DNA of 64,000 bases from Turritopsis dohrnii (taxonomy: Eukaryota; Cnidaria; Hydrozoa; Anthoathecata; Oceaniidae): assembly GCA_027922465.2 (NCBI GenBank), contig BQMF02000215.1, forward strand, positions 186,001 through 250,000. The letters are read 5' to 3'. The number at the start of each line of letters is the position of its first letter. Position 1 is the first letter of the stretch. The translations under genes were made by a program, and so were the position numbers. Shown here piece by piece: positions 1 through 11,100 of the stretch. The notes beneath the pieces were generated by a model, which did not search any database, was not told where the DNA came from, and was given only the letters and a program-made list of their open reading frames with translations.

Positions 1-145
1 TTTCCGCTCAAATCAGCAAAAACACATTCCGCAAAACTTTCGAAATTTTTCACTTTGCTTTGCATATAAATGAGAGTCTCGCCTTTACAGAACGGTTTGG
101 ATTACAATATTTATTACTCTTTGTCCTTTCACTGCTATTGATGTA

Positions 146-543
146 TTGGAGAACACCGGCGCATCCTCATTATTGATTGCACAAGAAATCTTCAATCCTG
201 AAGAGATGATAAGTTTTGTTGTTGTTACCTACAATCATGGCGACGGTTGGAAAATTGTGGAAAATGGGGCCCTTTCTATACAGTGGATGAGTTTGCCACC
301 GGCTCCTGATGATGTGCTACAACTGATTTCATGCAACTGCAAGAAATCAGCTTGTTAAAAAGGAAACTGTTTATCCCACGGTCTCCCGTGTATAGATTTA
401 TGAGGATGCCACGAATGAGCCAACAAGAAACCCCGACACTGGTAGAGACAATGCTGATTCTGACAGTGAGACAGAAGAAGATGATGAACCTGGAAAATAC
501 TAAAAAGTATATTACGGTTAAACTGAACGTGTTTATGATGTGA
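146..543 (+). pseudogene. Broken ORF with Cys-rich tail, probably repeat-derived
   Basis: The frame reads to a C-N-C-K-K-S-A-C cluster and then meets a TAA. If read through, it continues with spaced cysteines and further TGA and TAG codons, then an acidic Asp/Glu/Ser-rich end near 440-520. I have the impression that such tails (a Leu-Pro-Pro-Ala-Pro segment, then paired cysteines) recur in metazoan repeat-encoded proteins, but I cannot name the family. Several in-frame stops in a row argue for a decayed copy. No start or splice structure is convincing. Confidence 0.35.
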
Positions 544-916
544 CTATTTTCTTGGTAGGATAAGATGATGTTTGTTTGTTTTCTGCTGTTGCTGTCCCTT
601 GAAATTACAAGCAGCTTCTAATATTTTACTTTTTCCATTCGTGTCCAGTGGAATGTCACATGATGTCATAATTCTTTAATCCCTAATTTTTACACTGCTC
701 TTTTGCGAAGACACCGATGGCGTCATAACACTTTTAAGAGACTGTAACTTTTGATTCAGACACAAAATTACGTCATCAAAGTTTATCTATGTTTTTTACT
801 TGAAATATCAAGCTCTTTCAATTGGCATGAAAAATATTTGAAAAATTCGAAGAAAATCGTTTCTTTATCACTTGACTTGTGACGTCATATGGAAAAAAGT
901 TTGTTTTTTTTGGTAT

Positions 917-1320
917 TTAATAATAATAATAATGATAATAACCATTTATTTCTAGATCCATTAATAATTTACATGGTTCTTCTCCTAGAAAAGCAAATAA
1001 ACATTATGTATATGTATAACCGTAATAAGAAAACGCATTTTTTTTTTTTTTTTTTTTTTTTTATATATATATATATATATTTCATTTTGACGTTCTAGCC
1101 ATAGCTTTATCTTTCAGATAGTTGAATGTTTTTGTTTTGAGAATATTTAAACTTGTGACATCACGGCGGATCGATTTCGGTAGCTCGTTGAAGACTTTTG
1201 AGGCGTTTTTCAGATAAGAGTCAAACTCAGCTCTGCATTCAATTATCGGACCAGCATTTTCTCTGTTACTCCGTAGCGTTCTAACATCGGTTCTTAGAGC
1301 TTTCTGAACCATTTATGATT
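917..1320 (-). mobile_element. 5'-truncated non-LTR retrotransposon 3' end
   Basis: The minus strand encodes a short stretch (1312 to 1085) with an F-N-E-L-P-K-S-I-R core like the conserved C-terminus of LINE ORF2 proteins. It is followed by a long A run on that strand (the T run at 1040-1061) and an AT microsatellite. The strand ends in an ATT-type repeat at 917-935. Only the 3' tail of the element is present. Clade is unknown. Confidence 0.5.
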
Positions 1321-1616
1321 AATCTGCATCTCGCCATCGTTTTTTGATGGTAGCGCCCTGAGAAAATTAATTATTAACAACTTAGTAGAGTTGTTCGTGA
1401 GTTTTTCCCTACAAAAAGTCATTAAAAACTTCACATCATCCATGGAGGCAGAAAATGCATGCATCATCAGAGTGCAAAGTAATGATGTTTCTTTTGATAC
1501 AAGGAAAAGGCTTGAAATCTCTGAAGTAACTTTTTAGTTGAACAGTTTTTAAAAAAATTCTCACAAGTAATTTTTTTTTTTTTTTTGTTTAACAGGCTCG
1601 TTGCAAAAAAATTTAA

Positions 1617-2215
1617 AGCTTGGTTTCCAATAAAGAAATTTTATCGTGCGATCGTCGCACTACAGTCGTACTACAATCCCACGACGTAATGGAAACACTT
1701 GTCGTGCAGCATGTGGAAGATCGTGCAACATTTTTTGATGTCGCACAACAATGTCGTAGAGATAGAAAAAATTCTATCTCCACGACAGTCGTGCTACAGT
1801 TGCAATAGCAAGTGCTCAAACATGTTGGGTGACATTCGCAGATATTGATAAAAAAATAACTCACGATCATGAAACTGAGTTCGGATACTAAAAAAGGTGG
1901 TATGCTCCTGTTACTGAACGACTTTTAAACAAGCTGCAAACCCAGGAAGAGTACTTTCTCTTTCTCTGCATATTTCTTCTACGTTTTAAGAAGCTCAATA
2001 ACGTTGCACAAAGGGAAAGCTGATAAGTTAACAACAAACGCTTGTCCAATTTGAAATAATATTTTGAATTTTTCTCGCCAAACATTTGTAAACAAACCAC
2101 GCGAAATCGTGTAATGGAAACAAGGCTGTCGTGCAACAAAAAGTCGTGCGACAAGTCGCACAACATTTGTTGCACGACGATCGCACGATAATTTTTTGTT
2201 ATTGGAAACCAAGCT
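1617..2215. mobile_element. TTAA-flanked MITE with ~40 bp inverted termini
   Basis: The ends are AGCTTGGTTTCCAATAA at 1617 and its reverse complement ending at 2215, each immediately outside bordered by TTAA (1613-1616 and 2216-2219). The inverted match continues for about 40 bases through ATCGTGCGATCGTCG. The interior is full of short palindromic GTCGTGCGAC / GTTGCACAAC motifs. No transposase is encoded; the Cys/Thr/Ser-rich frames here come from the repeats. A TTAA target site suggests piggyBac-type mobilisation, which is inference. Confidence 0.75.
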
Positions 2216-2219
2216 TTAA

Positions 2220-3470
2220 GCTTGGTAAAATTATTTTTGTTGCACAACGGTTGTGCAACCGTTTTTCAGAACTTTTGCGCGTATAATGGAAACAACTGTG
2301 TTATACAACAGTCTGAATATTGTGCAACAATAAAAATAGATAGAAAACTCTCTGCAACAATTTCCTACACTTGTTGCACAACAAAATGCTGCAAAACGGT
2401 TGCACAACAAAAATTATCGTGCGATCGTCGTGCAACAAATGTTGTGCGACTTGTCGCACGACTTTTTGTTGCACGACAGCCCTGTTTCCATTACACCATT
2501 TCGCGTGGTTTGTTTACAAATGTTTGGCGAGAAATTCAAAATATTATTTCAAATTGGACAAGCGTTTGTTGTTAACTTAGCTTTCTCTTTGTGCAGCTTC
2601 TTAAAACGTAGAAGAAATATGCAGAGAAAGAGAAAGCACTCTTCCTGGGTTTGCAGACTGTTTAAAAGTCGTTCAGTAACAGGAGCATACCACCTTTTTT
2701 AGTATCCGAACTCAGTTTCATGATCGTGAGTTATTTTTTTATCAATATCTACGAATATCACCCAACATGTTTGAGCACTTGCTATTGCAACTGTAGCACG
2801 ACTGTCGTGGAGATAGAATTTTTTCTATCTCTACGACATTGTTGTGCGACATCAAAAAATGTTGCACGATCTTCCACATGTTGCACGACAAGTGTTTCCA
2901 TTACGTCGTGGGACTGTAGTACGACTGTAGTGCGACGATCGCACGATAAAATTTCTTTAAGCCTGGTTTCCAATAACACAACATTTGTTGCACGACGATC
3001 GCACGATAATTTTTTGTTATTGGAAACCAAGCTTTACACGATGTCGCGTGGTTTGTTTACAAATGATATTATTTCAAAATGGACAAGCGTTTGCTGTTAA
3101 CTTGTCAGCTGTCTCTTTGTGCAGCGTTATTAAGCTTCTTAAAACGTAGAAGAAATAGAGAAAGAGAAAGCACTCTTTCTGGGTTCGCGACTGTTTAAAG
3201 GTCGTTCAGTAACAGGAGCATACCACACTTTAGTAGCCGAACTCAGATTTCATGATCGCGAGTTTTTTTTATCGATATCTGTGAATGTCACTCCCAACAG
3301 GTTTGAGCACTTGCTATCGCAACTGAAGCAGGACTGTCGTGGAGAATTTTTTCTACCTACGACATTGTTGTGCGACATCAAAAAATGCTGCACGATCTTC
3401 TAGTTCTACATGTTGCACGACAAGTGTTTCCATTACTTCGTGGGACTGTAGTACGACTGTAGTGCGACCC
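2220..3470. repeat. Inverted and partial copies of the 1617-2215 element
   Basis: From about 2405 to 2956 the sequence is the reverse complement of the preceding element's body, so 1637-2956 forms one large imperfect hairpin. A TTAA at 2957-2960 then precedes a 74-base mini-palindrome (2961-3034) carrying only the termini. From about 3040 to 3466 there is a third, truncated copy in the same orientation as the second. Bases 2220-2404 hold extra GTTGCACAAC-type motifs. I see no gene in this block. Confidence 0.7.
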
Positions 3471-4137
3471 AAATAGGCAAAAAGGCCCGTAGAGCTAGCC
3501 AAAGCAAGCGTACGCACAGGGAGGGGGCGTGGAGTGGGGTGTTCTAGCCACACACACACGAAACACAACACACATGATATCCTATCGAGTTGTAATTTGA
3601 TACCTGCTACTAATATTCAAGATGGTAGACATAGGTGGTTGCGCTGCACTGTTGTTGTAACATTTTTGATTTCGGTTCGCTTTCCGATGATTATTTTCGA
3701 TTGTTCATTTTTACTTTTCTCCATTTAGTAATTGATTAGTTTTTACGTCTGAGTAACACTTTGCAAGTTAAAAACTTAAAAACTAATGTTATAATACAAA
3801 GTTTTTTACGATTTTCTAAAAGAATTTCTCTCCTATTTTTTTTTGGGCAAGCCCGCCGGAGGCAGAGCCTCATTCATTCAACTATATAATATAAGTATCT
3901 TAATATATTACATGTAAACTTCCAATTGCCTTTGTATATTCTTCTTGCAGTTGTTTTTCGTAGTACATTGAAGGTACTACATTTTCCAGCTGGAAAATAA
4001 ATGAATGAATTTAATTCACCAGTCAAATGACTGGGCCAAAAAGCAAAGCAAAGAAAGGCATTTGACTGGTGCTGATTGATATGAAAAAGGAAGAGCAGAC
4101 ATTTCAACCCTAGGGAATCTGATATCGTGAGGTTTGT

Positions 4138-4316
4138 TGAGGGCCAACCATGGTTGGGGTGGACGGAGGTGGGAATGTTCGGTTTTGTCTTAGAACACCA
4201 GGACCCATGATGGGAGAACAGAAATTTTGTAAATATGTATGTATGTATATATTGCTAATTTTTGAATGGTCATCCTGTATTTAAAAATTCGTAAATAATA
4301 ATAATAATAATAATAA
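4138..4316 (+). repeat. Short interspersed repeat ending in (TAA)n
   Basis: The right end reads ATTCGTAAATAATAATAATA, nearly the same as the 3' end of the tRNA-like SINE at 47365-47670. The shared tail suggests one family, or use of the same LINE machinery. No pol III B box is visible in this copy, so it may be 5' truncated. The left border is uncertain. Confidence 0.4.
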
Positions 4317-4517
4317 AGCGAAGTGCCATCTTGAACAATAATTTTGAGATTTAAACTAGTCAGTGATGAGCACTGTCGCCGTGAACCATTTCATTATTGT
4401 CAGGGTACCCACACACAAGTCTGAAATTTATTTTCATTTTCAATGCAAAGCGGAACACTGTTTTGAACCTTTTCAGAAATTTGAAAATATTCAAAATTTT
4501 CCTTTCAATTTTGGTTT

Positions 4518-5988
4518 TGTATCGTAAAACGGGGTGACTTGAAACAAAATTCGCCATTTTTTGAAAAGATTTGCTCATAACTGTTAATCTAAGAAGTATG
4601 AAATTTTGAAAAAAGGTCCATTCATCTTTTGTCTTTCAGATAATGAAGTGTTTAAACTAGTTGATGCATGCCATCTCAAATTATTGCTTCACAAAGTACA
4701 CCTACTGAAATTTATCGTGTGGAGGTGACTTGAAACAGTGCTGTTTGCACGAAAATGTTGTTGTATAGAGCGCCAAAACAACGTGTGATCTACGATTGCT
4801 TGCGTATAAAACATAAATTAAAATAATTTGTTAATGCCAGTTTCATTTTTATTAAGTGATGGAGAGTGTATAATAAGTAAATTTTGAAAACTCAAAATTT
4901 CAGAATGGTAAAACATTGTAAAAAATAAGTTATCTGAAGCCTTTAAAATCATTGAGCGTGTGATAACGTAATTGTTTCAGAAACAATATCGAAAGCAGGA
5001 AAGATGAATTTGAATTTATTGCTAGTTTAGACGACTGTACTTAATTAAAACTCGCTAAAATTCCTGTTTCAGAGTATCCAACTTTCTTTCTTGTGCTTCT
5101 CTTAGTTTAGGATTTTACTTTACCATTTCGATAGAGTTGTCACTTAGAAATTGATCCATCATCGTCTTTGTTTTTTCCACACAAGCGCTTCATCATTTTC
5201 ATCCGGATAACGCGAATTTGTTGCGCCATTGCATATGACATGTGCACGGAGTATGAAACGGCGTCCGCATATCAAAAAGGCAAGAAGAACCCCTGGTAAC
5301 GAGGTTAAGTATGAAATTGTAATAGTAACAACACGCAGTCCCATCTATCGCTAATTCTACAATAAAAGTATGGTGTGGCCATAGCCTTGAACGGAGGATA
5401 TAATTTCAGCACCGATTTGTGCAGAATTCTGATTAGTATTCAGTAGTAAAACGAGTCTATTGAGGTTCAATTCTTAGATATTAACTCATTCTATTAATTG
5501 AACTTATAATAATTACCAAATGACTTATATACCACCTATGAAACTCCATCGGCTGAACTTTATCACACATCAATGATTCGACTGCATCATAATTGATAAG
5601 AATATTTATGCAATATCGAAGAGACGAAGTGTATCGAGTGAAAAAAACGAAACATTTTAATGGCATCTGTCAATTTTAAATATTTTTCGATAAAATTCTG
5701 GAATTACTCCCTTTGACCTTTCTATTTTACAAATGTAAAAAAAATTATATTTGGCGATATACTAAATCGCCGCAACGTGCTATTTTACTGATTTTCGGCG
5801 CTTTGTTCATCTTCAGCTTCCGAAGAACTTCCTTGATTAATAAAATTTTTCTATCGAATGTTGCACTAGATAGTCTCCGAACGGAATCTGGAAAAAATTC
5901 GGAGTTTCATTCATTATTTCATGAGAAATATCGTTTTTCAACGCTGTTTCAAGTCACCCCGGGTGTTTCACGTCACCCTGCTTTTAGG
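4518..5988. mobile_element. Candidate DNA transposon bounded by inverted repeats
   Basis: CGGGGTGACTTGAAACA at 4530-4546 recurs as an exact reverse complement at 5945-5961. A second, slightly changed copy lies just outside on the right (GTTTCACGTCACCCTGC). The span between is about 1.4 kb with no coherent ORF. GGTGACTTGAAACAG also occurs internally near 4725. A target duplication could not be fixed, so the borders are approximate. Confidence 0.4.
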
Positions 5989-7149
5989 TATATACGCTAT
6001 TTTTTTATGGTTTTGTGTTGGAAAACATAAAAGGACCCTAGAAAAGAGGTTAGTTTTACATATGCTGTTTTTTACCATAATGCCGGCACCGACTATAGCT
6101 CCAACAAGCAATTTGTACAGTCGCTTGCTTGCCGCTTTTTTTACAGCTATATATATAGTGGAGTGATTTTATGTTGAACTGCAAGCTTCTCATTAAAATA
6201 GCACATTTTGAAAAAATGTGGCCTTTTTGATTTTACTTTGAAAGATGGCACAAGATTTTACAACTAAATGTTGTAAATCGAGATCGCAAATTCAATAAAT
6301 TCCCTTCGCAAATTCAGTAAAATGCTTCGCAAAAACCAAAAATAATTTTCGCCTGGGTCACACATTTTTGTGAAGCTATAATTTCGTCCAAATTCAGACC
6401 CTGTATATACCATACTAAGGTGGCTGTTTAGTTCAAAATTGAATATAAACTGTTCAGAGTTATTTTGACAAGTTTCTCTTTGAAAATGTTGGTTGAGCAA
6501 ACGAATCCAATTTTTTCGAAAATTCATTGTTAGATGAAATCGGATTTTTTGTTTGAGGCTTTTCATCCAACATTTGAGACTTTCGAATGTTCATTCATTC
6601 GTTTTTATTCAAAAGTTCATTTTTGTACAATAACCGGCAAGAACAAGATTGTAATTCAGACGATGAAAAACTTCAGCAAGGTAAAACACCAGAATGCTAA
6701 GACTGCTCATCATATCAAGTGGTGTGTTCCTCTCTCCTTCAAAACATTAGAAATCTCTTTTTGCTTAAAACAATTTTGAATGGCATTGGAATGAGTTGAA
6801 AGTTCTAAAATGCGTTTGAATTTGAAATAATGTAAATGTAAATTATCTCAAACGATTCCAACATGATAAAATTGTACTTCTAGACGGAGAAATGTGATTC
6901 AACTTGATTCCACTTGATTTCTTTTTTTCCTTCTTTTTTGAAATTTTCGGAATTATAAAATAGTTCAAATGAATCCAACATTTCATCCAACATACGTTTT
7001 TTTCGATGTTGTATGTCTGTGTTTGATTTGTTTGCTCTCTCCTTTAAGCTTCTCTGTGTTATTGTAAAGGGAGTTGGAAACTAAACTCTTTTGTTGTATT
7101 ATATTTGAATTGATCCTTTGCACTCCCTGGGAACTATAGCATGAAGATT

Positions 7150-7315
7150 GTGACATGTCTTTTATTGTTGTTTACTCTCTTATAACATGTTTTTAAGTAC
7201 TATGCATATAGTTACAAAATGTTTAATTGACAAATGAATGATTGAGTTTCTAAACTCAATTCAAGATTGAGTTTCAACTACTGGTAAACGGTAGTTGGAA
7301 AGTGCTTGGAAAAAT
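7150..7315 (+). repeat. Dispersed repeat, copy 1
   Basis: This segment, with an internal palindromic GAGTTTCTAAACTCAATTCA and GTAAACGGTAGTTGGAAAGT, matches the reverse complement of about 32270-32440 with scattered substitutions. No coding capacity is seen. It is probably a non-autonomous element fragment. Confidence 0.5.
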
Positions 7316-7479
7316 CCCTGTATAGTTGTAAACTAATTTGGCAGAATCAAAATCTTTTCTTTGAATTTTCAAAATTTTAATTTGTTGGTTTGATGATTAC
7401 TCACCTACTTACAAAAGTGAAAACAATTTTCAATAAGTGGATTTGATCCCAATATTTGGCCAAATCGCAATAATTGTAG

Positions 7480-7690
7480 CTGCCGCCAATAAGGAACGCT
7501 GACATATGTTGGGGTCTGTGATACAGGCGATGGAGTGACAAAAGATTTGGGCACATTTTTTTTTTTTTGGAGGGAGGTGGGTCTGTGACGTCAACAAATC
7601 TTTTATCGACTATATCTTCGTAACGGTTCGTCGTAGCAAAACGATCCCATATACATTTTTTGTTCAGTTCTTTGGGCTCTACAACATGGG
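7480..7690 (+). repeat. Dispersed repeat, copy 1 (partner at 52.7 kb)
   Basis: Ordered short matches such as GGCGATGGAGTG, TCTGTGACGTCA, an ATCTTTTATCGACTATAT-type stretch and AAACGATCCCA recur in the same order at 52675-52865. The two are diverged copies of one repeat family of unknown type. Confidence 0.45.
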
Positions 7691-8198
7691 TACACTTTTT
7701 GTTGTTATTCCTATGTATTTATTCCTACATATACATGAAGTTTCTGGTAATATTCTTCGTTATAACAAAATCCCTTAACAAACGTGTACATATTGGACCT
7801 CGGGAAACATAATGAGTAATGAAAATAAGCATGTTTGTGAGATTTGACTTTATTGAATGATTGTTTCATCAGTAAATTGTCTATACACTTTCTTAAAGCT
7901 GTGAAGCCTAGAATTATGCTCCCTCCCTCACAGTTGCATGAAAAGAGAAAAACCCAAAATTTCTACAAGTTCCAATTTTTAAAAGACATCAACCATACAA
8001 AGAATATCAATCAGTTTTTAACATTTTTTTTAACGAAAAATTCATAATGTTGGTGCTATATTGTGCAGTTACCAGAATTGTACAAGCTGCCAATGATGTG
8101 AGAAATAGAATTAGGTATTAATATAGAATATTATAGCTTAATTTTTAATGAATGTTTTCATCTAGATATTGTGAAAAGAGATCTATAAGACACTTGCA

Positions 8199-11100
8199 AT
8201 GGCTGGATTTAAGGAAATTGACTCGTATGTTGTTTATGTTTTTTTATTCACAATATAAAATGAGCACCTTGTTTGATTTCATGTACTTCAAGAATAGTAA
8301 GCTAATAAGTATGTTGAGAAAGTATTTTCATCAAAAATTACATCAATAAAGATAAAAAAAACATGTGGATATGATGAAAAATATCCTCGACTTGGATTTA
8401 CAATACGAAAAAATATACAGTATTGGTCATCTGCAAACATAGATGAGCAAAAAGAACTATTGAGTTTATATATACATCGATTATCGCTCCCCTTTAAATG
8501 TTATCATTTGAACGCTGATAAATTCTCCTTGAACTTAAATATGATGAGCTGTTATAAATATGACCGGAAGATGCAATGTTGTCAACACAGGTCTGGAATG
8601 AGCGACTGACTTGAAATGACGAACTAATGAGACAATTGAAGTGATTCTTGTGGAGATTCCTTCATAGAAAACTGCTGAATCAGCTTTCTTATGCCCCTTT
8701 ACAAGTTCAGTAACTTTAATTTAATCTACCATAAATGAATGATCTGTGTTTTTTACCTCTTAATCTTTTTTAGGCCTGTACAAATGCGACTATATTCATT
8801 GACGAAATACAAGTTTGTGTTAGTATTTGTTATGTTTTGTTTTGGATTTTTGGCTACATTAATTATTGGAGCAATCGGACCACCAGCTGTCAAGAAAGTA
8901 GAAAAAAATGCAAAGGAACTTGGTACCCTTCCAAAGAATTTCAATGTAAGTGTGATTGGAATGGCAAATCTATTACCTTCATCACTGATCAATGTTGTTT
9001 CATATTTCCGCAAACTTGTTCGTAGACTGGTCCATTCAGGTTCGATACTGGTGTGTTATCATCATTTAATCAGGAGCTATGGTTATTTTGCAAGTTCCAG
9101 TTGACAGGACTACCACCTCAGAGAAGTAAAAATGGCGAATTTGGTTTCTTCATTTTCTTAAGACCATTTTCCATTTACGTAAAGTTCTATATAACAAAAT
9201 CAATTACGTTTCCTGTTTTTAGAGTATGAACTGGAAAGAGAATTTCACATGGTAGTTGAAATCAGTGGAAGTGCCAAAGATACCAGCTACAAGCCATTGT
9301 CTAGTTCCACTCAAAATCGTACACGTCATTTACGATGTAATATCGATGTAAGCTTCTAATTGCTTATCTAAATGTTTTCACTCAGGTTGTGCCACTGGAT
9401 AATCGTTTCATGATAGCATATATTGGCTTGGAATAACAAGCAGTTTTTATGGCAGCTTTTACAATGCTAATTTCTTTCAATAGGGCTGTGAATCAATCTT
9501 GTTATTTCATCTTGGTTCTCTGACCCATCCTTCATATTTAATCAAAATTACACTGTATGATTTGGATTTACCCAAAGGAGTTAAAATTCGAAATGTTATC
9601 TTCACTGTAAGTTTTCACGAAAATTAGTTACATAGCGGATTGAGAAGTGATTCTGTTAATGAAAGTTTATTATCCTTTACGTAGATGGATTTTTTTGTTG
9701 AACAATTCACACAAATCCAGATATGGTTCCGATTTGTGTTTCTGGTCTTAGCGTTTACAGTAACTGTAAGTTCAAATTGTTTTAACTCAACTTCTGATTA
9801 AATCAATAACGCAGTTTGTTTACAAATTTTAGTTTTCATAAAAGGGAATTGTACTTTGTAATTGTAATTTGGATGGTTCATCTTTGAATATCATGGAAAT
9901 TGGAGCAATTTTCTGAATTGAACTATATTTTTTAATTCAAATTATTTATATTTATGTTTGATAACAATAAATAAAATACACAATTTTATTAATTATAAGC
10001 TTTTCGGTTTACGCCATCTTCAGTATAAAAACGAATTTGTCAAATTTTCACAACTGTTGATAAAAAACAACTACGATTTGTAGAACAATATTCCTTTTAC
10101 TGATTGGTACAAAGAAGTTTTGTACATACAGTTTTGTTTTTGAGGTGTGAAATTTTCACAAATTTATTTTTATACTGAAGGTGGTGCAAGCCAAAAAGCT
10201 TATAATAATTAAGATAATGAACTATCATAAGGTCGAAAAAAATTGTGTGTCAGCAGTTTTCTTTTGCACGCATTGTTTATATTAAACAGCTGCTCGTTCC
10301 CAGACCATTTCAGTTGTTCTATTTCTGCTGACATCAGTATAGTGCAACACTCACCTCTACATATAACAGTTCATTATCTTTAATAAAATTGTAAATTGAA
10401 CTTGAAAATGTAAGTTGTTTTACAAAAAGCTTAGTTAAGTAAATATACAAATTTTTAAAAAGTGTTTGTTTCTAATTTGTTTGTTGTGGCCTGATAATAT
10501 GATACAATAATATGATAATATGTACCAATCAGTATAAGGAACATTGTTCTACAAATCCGTAGTTGTTTTTATCAATAGTAAGTACTGTTTGTATATATGT
10601 CTTTTCAGTGTTGGTTTACACACAGTCTTCGTAAATTTCCTGTACGAGATTGGTGTATAGAACAGAAGTGGATGTCTGGTTTATTGCCACTACTCATGCT
10701 GTATAACAGTAGGTAGTTTCCAAATATTTCGGTACATGCATAGGTTGCCCGTGTGATCTGATTGTAATGTCGTGTATTAGGATCCAACATGAGAATGTTT
10801 TATGCACAATGTTTTTTTGTTTCAGATCCATTGTTTCCACTTCAGTTTTTGGTACACGGTGTGGTGCCCAAATTGTTTGATGCTATCTTTCAAGTTTCGT
10901 TTCTTTCTGCACTTTTAATGTTTTGGCTTTGTGCTTTCCATGGCATTAGACAGGTATGGTACAAAGATACATTATATTATATATTAGATAGTCACTTATA
11001 TATAAATATTGATCTTCATCTTCATCTTGCAATTGACAGTAGCCTATTATATAAAAACATTGAAAAATATATGGTTAACATTTAGCTACATTTTGTTTTT

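Larger units (their letters stand above)
3471..8198. other. Intergenic, repeat-rich, no gene recognised
   Basis: Short frames here have no recognisable motifs and no consistent exon structure. Visible content is a SINE-like tail near 4316, an inverted-repeat pair at 4530/5961, one short dispersed motif (5264-5310) and two diverged dispersed repeats (7150-7315 and 7480-7690). The 5' end and promoter of the TMEM181 gene should lie near its right edge. Confidence 0.5.

Noticed and set aside
1613..3100. Matching Cys/Thr/Ser-rich frames on both strands as genes
   Set aside because: They are mirror translations of inverted-repeat DNA. The amino-acid bias comes from repeated GTCGTGCGAC-type motifs, and no splice or family evidence exists.
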